Shown: positions 27,790 through 37,985 of the stretch, piece after piece
Position numbering within the stretch: position 1 is the stretch's first letter
How the letters are laid out: the number at the start of each line of letters is the position of its first letter
Origin: Colwellia sp.
GTDB taxonomy: Bacteria; Pseudomonadota; Gammaproteobacteria; Enterobacterales; Alteromonadaceae
Assembly (NCBI GenBank): GCA_016765685.1
Contig: JAESPR010000008.1
Coordinates: 45,472 to 108,812, forward strand
Reading direction: 5' to 3'
DNA: 63,341 nucleotides
Translations under genes and position numbers: made by a program
Notes under the pieces: model-generated
What the model was told of the DNA's origin: nothing
Databases searched by the model: none
What the model saw: only the letters and a program-made list of their open reading frames with translations

Positions 27790-28755
27790 ATGAAAAACTT
27801 TAAAGAACTTGCCAGAAATGTGATCAACATTGAACAGCAAGCCATAGCGGAATTATTACAATATATTGATGACAGCTTTGAACATGCTTGTCAGTTAATG
27901 TTTAATTGCCAAGGACGCGTTATCGTTATTGGCATGGGAAAATCGGGACATATTGGTGGCAAAATTGCAGCAACATTAGCCAGTACGGGCACACCAGCGT
28001 TTTTTGTTCATCCGGGTGAAGCAAGCCATGGTGATTTAGGTATGATCACCAAAGATGATGTGGTGTTGACCATTTCAAATTCAGGCGAAACTGGTGAGGT
28101 ATTAGCGATAATTCCTGTTATAAAGCGCCTAGGTACTAAACTCATTGCCATGACTGGCAATACCTCATCTACGTTAGCAAAACTAGCCGATACCCACGTA
28201 TGTATAAAAGTAAGCACTGAAGCATGCCCGCTCGGCTTAGCGCCAACGTCAAGCACTACTGCAACCCTAGTAATGGGTGATGCCCTTGCTGTTGCTTTAC
28301 TTAATGCCCGTGGTTTTACTGCCGATGACTTTGCTTTATCACACCCCGGTGGCAGCCTAGGTAAACGTTTATTACTACGTTTAAGCGATTTAATGCACCA
28401 AGGTGAACGCCTACCTGTGGTTAGTGAACATGCATTAATCAAAGACGCTCTAGTAGAGATGTCACTTAAAGGTTTAGGCATGACGGCTATTGTTAATGAT
28501 AATAATCAATTGGTGGGTTTATTTACCGACGGTGATTTACGCCGTATTTTAGATCTTAAAATTGATATTCACCAAGACAGCATTACCACGGTAATGACTA
28601 AGTCACCCACCGTCGCACAGGCTGATATGTTAGCGGCCCAAGCACTTAATATTATGGAAGATAAAAAAATTAATGGCTTAATTATCGTCGATGATAAACA
28701 AACTCCTATCGGCGCCATGAATATGCATGATTTACTCAGATCAGGGGTACTATAA
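27790..28755 (+). CDS. kdsD: Arabinose-5-phosphate isomerase KdsD
   Basis: A 321-residue cytoplasmic enzyme converting ribulose-5-phosphate to arabinose-5-phosphate, the first step toward Kdo for LPS. A SIS domain (about residues 30-175; VIGMGKSGHIGGKIAATLASTGTPAFFVHP) precedes two CBS domains (about 205-320). The frame is open far upstream, but the ATG at 27790 gives the family length and the usual N-terminus. The stop overlaps the kdsC start as TAATG. Confidence 0.95.
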   Translation: MKNFKELARNVINIEQQAIAELLQYIDDSFEHACQLMFNCQGRVIVIGMGKSGHIGGKIAATLASTGTPAFFVHPGEASHGDLGMITKDDVVLTISNSGETGEVLAIIPVIKRLGTKLIAMTGNTSSTLAKLADTHVCIKVSTEACPLGLAPTSSTTATLVMGDALAVALLNARGFTADDFALSHPGGSLGKRLLLRLSDLMHQGERLPVVSEHALIKDALVEMSLKGLGMTAIVNDNNQLVGLFTDGDLRRILDLKIDIHQDSITTVMTKSPTVAQADMLAAQALNIMEDKKINGLIIVDDKQTPIGAMNMHDLLRSGVL

Positions 28756-29345
28756 TGAGCGCAAACCATAACTCAAACCTCAATTTAAGTCTCAACAAGA
28801 CTAAAACTCTTTATGGTGACATTAGCCAAGGTATTTTACATAGCGCTAAAAAAATTAAACTTTTAGTGTGTGATGTTGATGGCGTATTTTCCGATGGTCG
28901 CATTTATTTAGGCAATAACGAAGAAGAATTAAAAGCTTTTCATACTAAAGACGGTTTTGGCATAAAAGCGCTCGGTAGTAGTGGCGTAGCCGTTGCTATT
29001 ATTACTGGCCGGCGCTCTACTATTGTTGCTAATCGTATGTCGGCGCTAAATGTTAAGCACATTATTCAAGGGCAAGAAGATAAGCTGCCTGCCCTGATAG
29101 ATTTAACTAAACAGCTTGAGTTAACGTCTGATGAAATTGCCTACATTGGCGATGATATTCCTGACTTAGCCTGCATTTTACATGTGGGTTTAGGTATTGC
29201 AGTGCAAGATGCCCACCCTGCTGTGGCAAAAAAAGCAGATTACACCACTTTTATTCGTGGTGGTTTTGGTGCGGTCAGAGAAGTATGTGACTTAATTATG
29301 CAAGCCCAAGGTACGCTTGAAAACGCATCAGGTGCGAGTGTATGA
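28755..29345 (+). CDS. kdsC: 3-deoxy-manno-octulosonate-8-phosphatase KdsC
   Basis: A 196-residue HAD-superfamily phosphatase, releasing Kdo from Kdo-8-phosphate. The nucleophile motif is CDVDGVFSDG (D40 and D42), followed by IITGRRS and the acidic YIGDDIPD loop. There is no cap domain, as in the tetrameric KdsC class. The coding region overlaps both neighbours by a few bases (TAATG with kdsD, ATGA-type with lptC), showing tight translational coupling. Confidence 0.95.
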   Translation: MSANHNSNLNLSLNKTKTLYGDISQGILHSAKKIKLLVCDVDGVFSDGRIYLGNNEEELKAFHTKDGFGIKALGSSGVAVAIITGRRSTIVANRMSALNVKHIIQGQEDKLPALIDLTKQLELTSDEIAYIGDDIPDLACILHVGLGIAVQDAHPAVAKKADYTTFIRGGFGAVREVCDLIMQAQGTLENASGASV

Positions 29346-30007
29346 CACGAATAAATTTTTTAGCACTGTTAATATTAGTCTTAGGAGCCATGGCTTATGG
29401 CATTATTGAGTGGCGGCAATCTCAAGTCATACCCAGTGAAAGTACTGATAACGAACTCACCCCTGACTTCGTTGCCGAAGCGCTTAAAAGTGATATTTAC
29501 ACCTCAACGGGGCAACTATCCCATACCATCATTGCTGATCGTATGGAGCATTATGCCAAATTAGCCGTTACCCACTTTGAATTACCCAATTACACCTTAT
29601 ATCCCAGAAGCAAAGCAACCAAAAAAATGCTAACGAGTGCTACTGTAACCAATGATGCTTCAACTAGCCTATTATCTAGCTCTTCACCGATAGAGTCACT
29701 ACCTACAAAAAGAAATCATCCGTGGAAATTGAGTGCAAAAGAGGCAACATTATACAAAAACAATAGGGTTATTTTGAATCATCGCGTACACTTAACCGCA
29801 ACTGATGAAAATAGTTTAATTCAAGAGATACACTGTAAATATTTAGAACTTGATTTAAACACTAATATTATTAGCTCAGACCAAACCGTGGTAGTGCAAG
29901 GCAAAGACTTCACTATGTATGGCTCTGGTTTGATTATTGACTTAAACACCAAACAGATGACATTAACCGAACATGTACGTACCATTTATAAAAAAAACAA
30001 CAGTTAA
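29342..30007 (+). CDS. lptC: LPS export protein LptC
   Basis: A 221-residue bitopic inner-membrane protein: one N-terminal helix (about residues 4-22) and a periplasmic beta-jellyroll. It accepts LPS from LptB2FG and passes it to LptA. It is somewhat longer than E. coli LptC (191 residues), owing to a Ser/Thr-rich insert at about residues 95-125 with no obvious domain. The start overlaps the kdsC stop by 4 bp. Confidence 0.9.
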   Translation: MTRINFLALLILVLGAMAYGIIEWRQSQVIPSESTDNELTPDFVAEALKSDIYTSTGQLSHTIIADRMEHYAKLAVTHFELPNYTLYPRSKATKKMLTSATVTNDASTSLLSSSSPIESLPTKRNHPWKLSAKEATLYKNNRVILNHRVHLTATDENSLIQEIHCKYLELDLNTNIISSDQTVVVQGKDFTMYGSGLIIDLNTKQMTLTEHVRTIYKKNNS

Positions 30008-30014
30008 CCCATTG

Positions 30015-30566
30015 ATGATAATAAAAAACATTAGCAAAAGTTTATTACTTGCCTCCTTGTTTGCCTCTTTATCTGCCCCGGTAATAGCCGCAAAAAAAGA
30101 TCTTAACCAAGAAATCACCATTAATGCTAATCGCCAATCAGCGGATCTTAAAAATAAAATTGCTAGCTATTTTGGTGAAGTCAGCATCATCCAAGGCTCT
30201 ATTGCTATTACCGCTGATATCGTTCAGGTATATAGTCAAATTGATGAAAAAACCAAACTAAAATCTGATACCTACCTTGCTAAAGGTAAACCCGCTATAT
30301 TTAAGCAGCAACTAGAAGACGGTAGTTTAATTAGTTTACAAGCCGATGAAATAAAGTATCAGCCCGATCTACAGATCATCACCGTTTCAGGCAACGCCCA
30401 AGTTAAACAAGCAGGCAGTCAAGTTACTGGCGAAGTAATAACTTACAATACGTTAAGTGAAAAATTAGAAGCCATAGGCAGTGAAAACAACTCAGTAACA
30501 ACCATTTTGCAACCCGCTCAAATCAAAGCGCAACAACATAAGAAAGATAATGACAGTAATAACTGA
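30015..30566 (+). CDS. lptA: LPS transport periplasmic protein LptA
   Basis: A 183-residue protein with a signal peptide (residues 1 to about 26, ending VIAAKK) and an OstA/LptA beta-jellyroll. LptA monomers bridge LptC and the outer-membrane LptD. The start at 30015 lies just after the lptC stop; the frame extends into lptC but that would spoil the signal peptide. The 3' end overlaps lptB by 17 bp. Confidence 0.93.
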   Translation: MIIKNISKSLLLASLFASLSAPVIAAKKDLNQEITINANRQSADLKNKIASYFGEVSIIQGSIAITADIVQVYSQIDEKTKLKSDTYLAKGKPAIFKQQLEDGSLISLQADEIKYQPDLQIITVSGNAQVKQAGSQVTGEVITYNTLSEKLEAIGSENNSVTTILQPAQIKAQQHKKDNDSNN

Positions 30567-31314
30567 TAATACTGGCAACGGTTCAGCTGTATCAACCTTA
30601 ATAGCCCAAGGCTTATCGAAATCTTATAAAACTAAAAAAGTGGTTAAAAGTGTTAGTTTAGCGGTAAGCGCCGGACAAATTGTGGGCTTGCTTGGGCCGA
30701 ATGGCGCCGGAAAAACCACCTCTTTTTATATGATTGTTGGCTTAGTACCCAATGATGATGGCAAAATAATGCTTAATGGTGAAGATGTCACGCTTGCTCC
30801 TATGCATGAACGTGCACGGCTTGGTATAGGTTACTTACCTCAAGAAGCATCCATTTTTAGAAAATTGTCCGTCTCAGACAATATTATGGCTATTTTGCAA
30901 ACCAGAAAAAAACTCAACGAGCAAGATAGACAAGATAAATTAGAACATTTACTTGAAGAATTTAATATTAGCCACATTAAAGACAACTTAGGCATGAGCT
31001 TATCAGGTGGCGAAAGAAGGCGAGTAGAAATTGCCCGCGCTCTAGCTGCTGAGCCTAGTTTCATCCTGCTTGACGAACCTTTCGCCGGTGTTGATCCCAT
31101 TTCGGTTGGTGATATAAAAAAAATAATTATTCAGTTAAAAGAACGTGGCATTGGCATATTGATCACCGACCATAATGTTCGTGAAACGCTCGATGTTTGT
31201 GAACATGCTTATATTGTTAGCCACGGAGAAATTATTGCCCAAGGTAATGCAGCACAAATACTTGCTAATCAAAAGGTAAGAGATGTATACCTAGGCGAGC
31301 AATTCACGTTATAG
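30550..31314 (+). CDS. lptB: LPS export ABC ATPase LptB
   Basis: A 254-residue ABC ATPase with Walker [10 protein letters not shown], signature [14 protein letters not shown], Walker [14 protein letters not shown] and the H-loop in [10 protein letters not shown]. It drives LPS extraction from the inner membrane with LptFG. The first dozen residues are an extension relative to E. coli LptB (241 residues). The start overlaps lptA. The rpoN gene follows after 91 bp, the classical order. Confidence 0.96.
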   Translation: MTVITDNTGNGSAVSTLIAQGLSKSYKTKKVVKSVSLAVSAGQIVGLLGPNGAGKTTSFYMIVGLVPNDDGKIMLNGEDVTLAPMHERARLGIGYLPQEASIFRKLSVSDNIMAILQTRKKLNEQDRQDKLEHLLEEFNISHIKDNLGMSLSGGERRRVEIARALAAEPSFILLDEPFAGVDPISVGDIKKIIIQLKERGIGILITDHNVRETLDVCEHAYIVSHGEIIAQGNAAQILANQKVRDVYLGEQFTL

Positions 31315-31405
31315 TTAACACATACACAGCTAACTTAGACTATGCTTATTACTAAATAAGTAATATTAAAAATAAACAAAAATGAATAGGAAGTATACAA
31401 GGTAG

Positions 31406-32923
31406 ATGCGCCCAACTCTGCAACTCCGTATAGGACAACAACTCACCATGACGCCGCAGCTGCAACAAGCAATAAAGCTGTTGCAGTTATCCACGTTAGA
31501 ACTTCAGCAAGAAATTCAAGAAGTACTTGAAAGCAACCCCTTACTTGAAGTAAATGAACAACAGGAGTCCGAAACCGACTCCGATAACAATATCGACAAC
31601 CTTGAAGAAGCTTTTTCAGCCACCGCAACGAGCACAGAACAAACACCAAGTGACGGCAGTGAAGAAGCCTCAGCAACCATTGATGAAATTAGCACCACCG
31701 AAGCAATGGAAAAAAATGATATTCCTGAAGAATTAAATATTGATACCACGTGGGAAGAAAGTTACAGCGCAGGTGTTTCAAATACTGGTGCCATAAGCAG
31801 CCCTAGTGAAGATTTCACTTATCAGGGTGAAACCAGTGACTCAATACAAGATCATCTATTATGGCAAATGGAATTAACACCTTTTTCTGAAACAGACAGA
31901 GTCGTTGCCATTGCTATTATTGAAGCCGTTGACGATGCTGGTTATCTGACTGTTTCGAGCGACGAAATTTTAGAAAGTGTTGGTATTGAGGGGCTTGAAC
32001 TTGATGAAGTAGAAGTCGTTTTAAAACGCATTAATGTCTTCGACCCTATTGGTGTTGCCGCTCCATCTATTGCTGATTGTTTGCTTATTCAGCTAAATCA
32101 ATTTGCAGCAGACACTCCTTATTTAAAAGAAAGTAAATTAATTATCAGCGAACACATTGACTTACTTGGCAATCGTGACTATCGCCAGTTAATGCGTAAA
32201 ACACGACTTAAAGAAGAACAATTACGTGAAGTAATGCGCTTAATTCAAAGTTTAAACCCTCGCCCCGGTGATGCTGTGGTTAAAAGCGACGACCAATACG
32301 TTATTCCTGACGTTTCGGTAGAGAAAAAAAATGGTCGCTGGATTGTTGAATTAAACCCAGATACTGCGCCTAAATTGTCAGTCAACAAACAGTATGCTGC
32401 CATGACTAAAACCACAAAATCTTCGAGTAACGATGGCCAATTTATTCGCGCCAACTTACAAGAAGCCAAATGGTTTATTAAAAGTTTGGAATCTCGCAAC
32501 GATACCTTATTAAAAGTGTCTAATTGTATTGTTCAACGCCAACAAGGTTTTTTAGAACATGGCGCAGAAGCAATGCGTCCCATGGTATTGAATGATATTG
32601 CTGAAGCGGTAGACATGCACGAGTCTACTATTTCTCGGGTAACGACACAAAAGTACATGCACACACCCAGAGGTATCTTCGAACTAAAATACTTCTTTTC
32701 AAGCCATGTTAGCACTGAAAATGGCGGTGAATGTTCTTCAACCGCTATTCGTTCATTAATTAAAAAACTCATTTTAGCGGAAATACCTGCTAAACCGCTA
32801 AGTGATAGCAAAATGGCCAACATACTGGCCGAGCAGGGAATTAACGTAGCTAGGCGTACCATAGCCAAATATCGAGAGTCTTTGTCTATTCCACCGTCGA
32901 ACCAACGCAAGAGTTTATTATAA
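31406..32923 (+). CDS. rpoN: RNA polymerase sigma-54 factor RpoN
   Basis: A 505-residue sigma-54. Region I is the Gln-rich N-terminus ([18 protein letters not shown]), followed by an acidic region II (about residues 55-130), the core-binding domain, and at the C-terminus the RpoN box [10 protein letters not shown] (residues 482-491), which reads the -24 element. It directs transcription of nitrogen, motility and adhesion genes with AAA+ activators. The start ATG at 31406 follows an AAGG. It heads the rpoN-hpf-ptsN-rapZ-npr set. Confidence 0.97.
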   Translation: MRPTLQLRIGQQLTMTPQLQQAIKLLQLSTLELQQEIQEVLESNPLLEVNEQQESETDSDNNIDNLEEAFSATATSTEQTPSDGSEEASATIDEISTTEAMEKNDIPEELNIDTTWEESYSAGVSNTGAISSPSEDFTYQGETSDSIQDHLLWQMELTPFSETDRVVAIAIIEAVDDAGYLTVSSDEILESVGIEGLELDEVEVVLKRINVFDPIGVAAPSIADCLLIQLNQFAADTPYLKESKLIISEHIDLLGNRDYRQLMRKTRLKEEQLREVMRLIQSLNPRPGDAVVKSDDQYVIPDVSVEKKNGRWIVELNPDTAPKLSVNKQYAAMTKTTKSSSNDGQFIRANLQEAKWFIKSLESRNDTLLKVSNCIVQRQQGFLEHGAEAMRPMVLNDIAEAVDMHESTISRVTTQKYMHTPRGIFELKYFFSSHVSTENGGECSSTAIRSLIKKLILAEIPAKPLSDSKMANILAEQGINVARRTIAKYRESLSIPPSNQRKSLL

Positions 32924-32963
32924 CTTGTCATCTATTTGACTTTATTAAATAAGGATCACATCT

Positions 32964-33251
32964 ATGCAAATTAATCTTACCGGCCACCATGTAGAAGTTA
33001 CTTCATCATTACGCAAATATGTTAATACTAAGCTTGCCAAATTAGAGCGGCATTTCGATCACATTAACAATGTGCATGTGGTATTAACCGTTGAAAAGTT
33101 AAATCAAAAAGCAGAGGCAACCTTACACTTAAAAGGCAGCGAAATTCATGCCTCAGCAGTCAATGCTGATATGTATACCTCGATAGATACGTTAGTTGAT
33201 AAATTAGACCGTCAAGTACTCAAACACAAAGGCAAAATAACACAACATTAG
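32964..33251 (+). CDS. hpf: Short ribosome hibernation promoting factor Hpf
   Basis: A 95-residue protein of the HPF/YfiA fold (MQINLTGHHVEVTSSLRKYVNTKLAKLERHFDHI). The short form promotes formation of 100S ribosome dimers together with Rmf in gammaproteobacteria. AAGGA lies before the ATG. It is encoded between rpoN and ptsN as in E. coli. Confidence 0.95.
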   Translation: MQINLTGHHVEVTSSLRKYVNTKLAKLERHFDHINNVHVVLTVEKLNQKAEATLHLKGSEIHASAVNADMYTSIDTLVDKLDRQVLKHKGKITQH

Positions 33252-33261
33252 CTTCATCATT

Positions 33262-33711
33262 ATGACACTACAAGATATCTTAACGCTGGACTGCACCCAA
33301 TGTGCAGTGCCAGCAAGCAGTAAAAAAAGACTGCTTGAACAAATTTGTCAACTTGCTGCAAAAGAGCTGGGTGACTGCAACGCTAGTGACTTACTTGATA
33401 GTTTACTTAATCGAGAGAAAATGGGCAGCACCGGCATAGGTAATGGTATCGCTATACCCCATGGACGATTAAATAATACCGACAAAGCAATTGCGGTATT
33501 TATAACAACCGAACATGCGATTGATTTTGACGCCATAGATAACAAACCGGTAGATATCTTGATCTGTTTATTCGTACCACAAGAAAGTACGCAAGAACAT
33601 TTACAAACCCTACAAAGCATTGCCAAACTCTTTAGCGACAGAAAAACAGCTAAACAGGTACGAAAATGCACTAACAAGCAAGAAATGTTTAACCTTATTC
33701 AACACAATTAA
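33262..33711 (+). CDS. ptsN: Nitrogen-PTS EIIA component PtsN
   Basis: A 149-residue EIIA-Ntr protein of the fructose/mannitol EIIA fold. The phosphorylated histidine is H67 in GNGIAIPHGRL. It receives phosphate from NPr and signals to potassium transport and other targets rather than importing sugar. It lies 10 bp after hpf, in the same transcript as rapZ and npr. Confidence 0.95.
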   Translation: MTLQDILTLDCTQCAVPASSKKRLLEQICQLAAKELGDCNASDLLDSLLNREKMGSTGIGNGIAIPHGRLNNTDKAIAVFITTEHAIDFDAIDNKPVDILICLFVPQESTQEHLQTLQSIAKLFSDRKTAKQVRKCTNKQEMFNLIQHN

Positions 33712-33715
33712 GCAA

Positions 33716-33761
33716 CGAGTAAATAGTTGCGAACAACACTCTGCTCGAAACTATTAACTCG
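33716..33761 (+). repeat. Stem-loop between ptsN and rapZ
   Basis: CGAGTAAATAGTT (33716-33728) pairs with AACTATTAACTCG (33749-33761) with one mismatch around a 20-nt loop. It fills most of the 70-bp spacer. There is no T run, so a role as mRNA processing or stabilising structure is more likely than termination. Confidence 0.5.
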
Positions 33762-33781
33762 CAACTCGGAAACTCAGAAGT

Positions 33782-34636
33782 ATGAAACTCATTATTGTTA
33801 GTGGTCGATCAGGATCAGGTAAATCAGTTGCGTTAAGGGTATTAGAAGATTTAGGTTATTATTGTGTTGATAATATTCCCGTTAACCTACTGCCCGCTTT
33901 AACACATACCGTCATTAATGATTATGAAAATGTCGCGGTAAGTTTAGATGTTCGTAACCTGCCAAACGATCCTAATGATATTGTAGAAATTATTGCCTAC
34001 TTACCCAATGCAGTCGAAGTGACGACACTGTTTTTAGATGCAGATGATAAGGATCTAATCCGCCGCTTTAGCGAAACCAGACGTTTACACCCGTTAATTA
34101 AGAAAAACATTCCCTTAGATCAAGCCATAGCCTTAGAGAAAAAGCTGTTAACACCCATTTCAACCAATGCTGATTTATACATCAACACCAGCCAACTAAG
34201 CCCGCATCAATTAGCTGATTTAGTCAGAGAACGTATTTTAGGTAAAAAAACCGGTAATATGGTGTTAGTGTTTGAATCTTTTGGTTTTAAACACGGTATT
34301 CCCGCCGATGCCGATTATGTATTCGACGCCCGATTTTTGCCCAACCCACACTGGGAAAAAGAGTTAAAAACATACACTGGTTTAGATCAGCCCGTGAAAG
34401 ATTTTTTAGCTAGTCAATCCATAGTCACCAAATTTATTTGGCAAATAAACAGTTTTATGATGACTTGGCTACCTCATTTAGAGCGTAATAATCGTAGTTA
34501 CATCACCATTGCTATTGGTTGTACCGGTGGTAAACATCGTTCAGTTTACATTGCTGAATTATTAGCGAATAACTTTCGCAAAGAGAAAAAAGACGTGCAG
34601 ACCCATCATAGAGATATTGAAAAAATCAATGAGTAG
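33782..34636 (+). CDS. rapZ: RNase adapter protein RapZ
   Basis: A 284-residue protein with an N-terminal P-loop (GRSGSGKS, residues 8-15) and the C-terminal domain (CTGGKHRSVYIAELLA) known to bind RNA and RNase E. In E. coli it delivers the sRNA GlmZ for cleavage and thereby controls GlmS and amino-sugar supply. Its neighbours ptsN and npr are the standard context. Confidence 0.95.
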   Translation: MKLIIVSGRSGSGKSVALRVLEDLGYYCVDNIPVNLLPALTHTVINDYENVAVSLDVRNLPNDPNDIVEIIAYLPNAVEVTTLFLDADDKDLIRRFSETRRLHPLIKKNIPLDQAIALEKKLLTPISTNADLYINTSQLSPHQLADLVRERILGKKTGNMVLVFESFGFKHGIPADADYVFDARFLPNPHWEKELKTYTGLDQPVKDFLASQSIVTKFIWQINSFMMTWLPHLERNNRSYITIAIGCTGGKHRSVYIAELLANNFRKEKKDVQTHHRDIEKINE

Positions 34637-34644
34637 GAAAACCG

Positions 34645-34944
34645 ATGACTGTGGCTAAAAATACTGAATCTGCGACAATCAGCAAAGAATTGACCCTTGT
34701 TAACAAATTAGGGTTACATGCCCGTGCTGCTAGTAAACTGGCGCAACTTTGCCAACAATTTTCAGCGCAAATAACCTTAACTTTAGCAGAAAAAGAAGCC
34801 GACGCCAGTAGCATTATGGCCATCATGTTACTCGCGGGTGGGCAAGGTAAAATAGTTAAAGTTACTGCGCGCGGAATTGATGCCCCAGCGGCAGTACAAG
34901 CAATCAGCCAGCTTATTACTGACAAATTTGATGAGTCGGAGTAA
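34645..34944 (+). CDS. ptsO: Nitrogen-PTS phosphocarrier protein NPr
   Basis: A 99-residue HPr-family protein. The phosphorylated His is H25 in KLGLHARAASKLAQL. It passes phosphate from EI-Ntr to PtsN. AGGAAAACCG precedes the ATG. The gene starts 8 bp after rapZ. Confidence 0.93.
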   Translation: MTVAKNTESATISKELTLVNKLGLHARAASKLAQLCQQFSAQITLTLAEKEADASSIMAIMLLAGGQGKIVKVTARGIDAPAAVQAISQLITDKFDESE

Positions 34945-35041
34945 TTCATCAGTAAACAAAAAAGCTGAAAAAAACACAAAGCTACGATAAACTTAATAAC
35001 ATTAGTATGTATTACCACACTAACTTTCAAGTACTATTCTT

Positions 35042-36400
35042 ATGCCTGAAACTATAGAACAAGACAATATTCAACAAAAACTGCATCAAGTTAATGAAGC
35101 CCTTGATAGTGGTATGTTCGTGTATGTGCGTAAATTATTACAAGACATGTCTGCTTATGATTTAGCACTATTGCTTGAATCATCTCCGGCAAAAAGCCGC
35201 TCAGTATTATGGCAATTGATTGACGCTGAACATCACGGTGAAGTACTCGAAGAGTTAAATGAAGAAGTACGTAAAGGCATATTGCAAAGCATGCGACCTG
35301 AGAAATTGGCCGCTGTTGCTGAAGGTATGGACGTAGATGATTTAGCGGAAGTATTACGTACCCTGCCAGTGAGCACCTATCGTGAAGTGCTTAACTCGAT
35401 GGACTCACAAGACCGAAGCCGAGTAGAAACCGCGCTATCTTATGACGAAGATACCGCCGGCGGTATCATGAATACCGATACCATCACCTTACGCCCAGAA
35501 GTCAGCGTTGATGTGGTATTACGTTATTTACGTCTTAAAGGGCAACTTCCCGAGGCAACTGACTCCTTCTATGTGGTAGACAGAAATAATCGTTTTATCG
35601 GTGCGGTATCACTGGCATCCATAGTTACTGCTAACCCCGAGATCATAATTTCTAGTTTGATTGATGCTAACATTGAAGCAGTTCAAGCAAACATAAGCGA
35701 GCAAGAAGTTGCCAAATTATTTGAAAAGCACGATTGGTTTTCAGCCCCAGTGATAGATAAAGAAGATCACTTGCTTGGTCGGATCACCATAGATGATGTT
35801 ATTGATATTATTCGTGAAGATGCCGAGCACTCGATGATGAGTATGGCCGGTTTAGATGATGAGGCCGATACCTTTGCACCGGTAATAAAAAGTACAAAAC
35901 AGCGTTCTTTATGGCTTGGGGTTAACTTAATTACCGCTTTATTAGCTGTAGCCGTAACCAGCATGTTTGAAGGGATTTTTCAACAATTAGCTATTTTAGC
36001 CGTATTAAATTCATTAGTGCCGAGTATGGGTGGTGTTGCTGGTAATCAAACCTTAACTTTAGTTATTCGCGGCATGGCACTAGGTCATGTCGGTGATAGT
36101 AATGCGCGGGCTTTGCTCAATAAAGAAGTTGCCATAGGTTTTCTCAATGGCATTATTTGGGCGTTACTCATCGCTACCGTAGTGGCTGTCTGGAAACAAG
36201 ATTTAATGTTAGGCGCTGTCATCGCTTTTGCTATGCTGATGAACATGACCGCCGCCGGTCTAGCCGGCGTGTCCATTCCCTTGATGCTAAAACGTTTTGG
36301 TATTGACCCCGCACTCGCTGGCAGTGTTATTATCACCACGGTTACTGATGTGGTGGGGATTTTTGCCTTTTTAGGTACAGCAACGTTGCTGTTAACGTAA
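35042..36400 (+). CDS. mgtE: Magnesium transporter MgtE
   Basis: A 452-residue protein with an N-terminal MgtE superhelical domain (about residues 30-135), two CBS domains (about 140-260; TAGGIMNTDTITLRPE and the WFSAPVIDKEDHLLGRITIDDVIDII segment) and five C-terminal transmembrane helices with the pore signature VPSMGGVAGNQTLTLVIRGMA. It imports Mg2+ and closes when cytoplasmic Mg2+ is high. It follows npr after 97 bp. The stop codon touches a REP-like element. Confidence 0.95.
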   Translation: MPETIEQDNIQQKLHQVNEALDSGMFVYVRKLLQDMSAYDLALLLESSPAKSRSVLWQLIDAEHHGEVLEELNEEVRKGILQSMRPEKLAAVAEGMDVDDLAEVLRTLPVSTYREVLNSMDSQDRSRVETALSYDEDTAGGIMNTDTITLRPEVSVDVVLRYLRLKGQLPEATDSFYVVDRNNRFIGAVSLASIVTANPEIIISSLIDANIEAVQANISEQEVAKLFEKHDWFSAPVIDKEDHLLGRITIDDVIDIIREDAEHSMMSMAGLDDEADTFAPVIKSTKQRSLWLGVNLITALLAVAVTSMFEGIFQQLAILAVLNSLVPSMGGVAGNQTLTLVIRGMALGHVGDSNARALLNKEVAIGFLNGIIWALLIATVVAVWKQDLMLGAVIAFAMLMNMTAAGLAGVSIPLMLKRFGIDPALAGSVIITTVTDVVGIFAFLGTATLLLT

Positions 36401-36461
36401 TTGTAGGTCGTCACGAGTTAAACGAGGCACGACAATTGTCGAGGCAAGCATCGACCTACAA
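36401..36461. repeat. REP/BIME-like element between convergent mgtE and pmbA
   Basis: Two inverted REP-like units face each other. The left begins with a GTAG head (36403-36406) followed by the stem GTCGT (36407-36411)/ACGAC (36429-36433). The right is GTCGA (36438-36442)/TCGAC (36451-36455) followed by CTAC (36456-36459), the complement of the head. The outer ends TTGTAGGTCG and CGACCTACAA are perfectly inverted. A tetranucleotide head next to a hairpin is the signature of REP elements mobilised by RAYT transposases. A related element lies at 48584-48686. Confidence 0.8.
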
Positions 36462-36462
36462 A

Positions 36463-37842
36463 TTATTGCCCTGCCACTTGCATTTCATCAATTAATATTG
36501 AACCCGTGCTAATGCTGCCATGTTTATCAACATCTGCACCTACCGCAACAATACTTTTAAACATTTGATCCAAATTACCAGCAATAGTAATTTCACTTAC
36601 GGGGTAGGCAATTTCGCCATTTTCCACCCAAAATCCTGCAGCGCCGCGAGAATAATCACCATTAACTACATTAACGCCTTGTCCCATTAACTCAGTCACC
36701 AACAGGCCCGTACCTAAGGTTTTTAACATAACATCAAAATCTGCTGTTGCATTACCTTTGCTAGTGATGTTTTTATCGTTAACCTGCCAGTTATGTATAC
36801 CGCCGGCGTGTCCTGTGGTGGTAAGTCCTAACTTACGAGCTGAATAACTAGTCAAAAGATAGGTTTGCAGCGCGCCATCCGTAATAATATCACGGTCTTG
36901 GGTCAACACACCTTCACTATCAAAGGCACTACTGGCTAACGCTTTAAGAATATGAGGACGTTCATTAATAGAGATAAAATCAGGAAAAACAGTTTTACCT
37001 AAAGCATCAAGAAGAAATGATGATTTTCGATATAGGTTACCACCACTAATAGCGGCAATAAAATGTCCCCAAAGTGTATTGGCAATATCAGCACGGAAAA
37101 GCACCGGCACTTTCATTGTCGATAATTTATGCGGATTCAAGCGTGATATGACTTCGCTTGCCGCTTTTTTTCCGATACTGACGCCACTATCGAGTAAAGA
37201 AAAATCACGATTAACATCATAAGCATAATCACGCTGCATATTGTCGTCTTTGCCCGCTATTACAACACAGCTCAAACTATGACGTGAGCTTGGATAACCC
37301 ACTAATTGCCCATGACTATTACCATACACTTTAAAACCAGAGAAACAGTCTAAACTAGCACCATCTGAATTAGTGATGCGTTTATCACTGTCTAAGGCGC
37401 TTTGCTCACACTCTTTGGCTATTTCTATCGCTTGTTCAGTGCTTAGTGCTTTAGGATGGTATAAATCTAAATCTTGTGCATCCATTGCTAATCGTTCTTT
37501 ATCTGCAAGTCCTGAGCAATCATCTACTGAAGTATATTTGGCAATATTAACAGCGGCTTCTACTGCTTGCATTAGTGCTTTTTCAGATAAATCGGCCGTT
37601 GAAGCGCTGCCTTTTCTGCCTTGTTGATAAACGGTAATGCCCAACGCGCCGTCATTAGTAAACTCAACATTTTCAACTTCACCAAGGCGAGTACCTACAC
37701 TCAAACCTTGTTGACGACTCATGGCAACTTCAGCGCCGTCAGCGCCTAACGACTTAGCTAATTCAAGTACTTTAGCTACTCGATCTTTTACTTGTTCAAG
37801 TTGCTCAATTAGTGGATCTATTGCTTGTTTCTCTGCGGTCAT
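36463..37842 (-). CDS. pmbA: Metalloprotease-related protein PmbA (TldE)
   Basis: A 459-residue protein of the TldD/PmbA family (QGLSVGTRLGEVENVEFTNDGALGITVY in the N-domain; ATADFDVMLKTLGTGLLVTELMGQGVN in the C-domain). It lacks the HExxxH motif, as PmbA does, and works as the non-catalytic partner of TldD (encoded at 38571) in degrading unfolded peptides and maturing microcins or CcdA. It is divergent from darP. Confidence 0.94.
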   Translation of the reverse strand: MTAEKQAIDPLIEQLEQVKDRVAKVLELAKSLGADGAEVAMSRQQGLSVGTRLGEVENVEFTNDGALGITVYQQGRKGSASTADLSEKALMQAVEAAVNIAKYTSVDDCSGLADKERLAMDAQDLDLYHPKALSTEQAIEIAKECEQSALDSDKRITNSDGASLDCFSGFKVYGNSHGQLVGYPSSRHSLSCVVIAGKDDNMQRDYAYDVNRDFSLLDSGVSIGKKAASEVISRLNPHKLSTMKVPVLFRADIANTLWGHFIAAISGGNLYRKSSFLLDALGKTVFPDFISINERPHILKALASSAFDSEGVLTQDRDIITDGALQTYLLTSYSARKLGLTTTGHAGGIHNWQVNDKNITSKGNATADFDVMLKTLGTGLLVTELMGQGVNVVNGDYSRGAAGFWVENGEIAYPVSEITIAGNLDQMFKSIVAVGADVDKHGSISTGSILIDEMQVAGQ

Positions 37843-37985
37843 AGTTTTTTATCTACTTATTTTTCACTTTAGCTTTAGTTTTAATTTAAGCTTTAGTTTG
37901 AAAATATCAACTTTACTGGTTTTTGCGCATATAAATTCAAGGTATAATAAAGGTAATATTTATATAATTTACATTAGCAACTATT

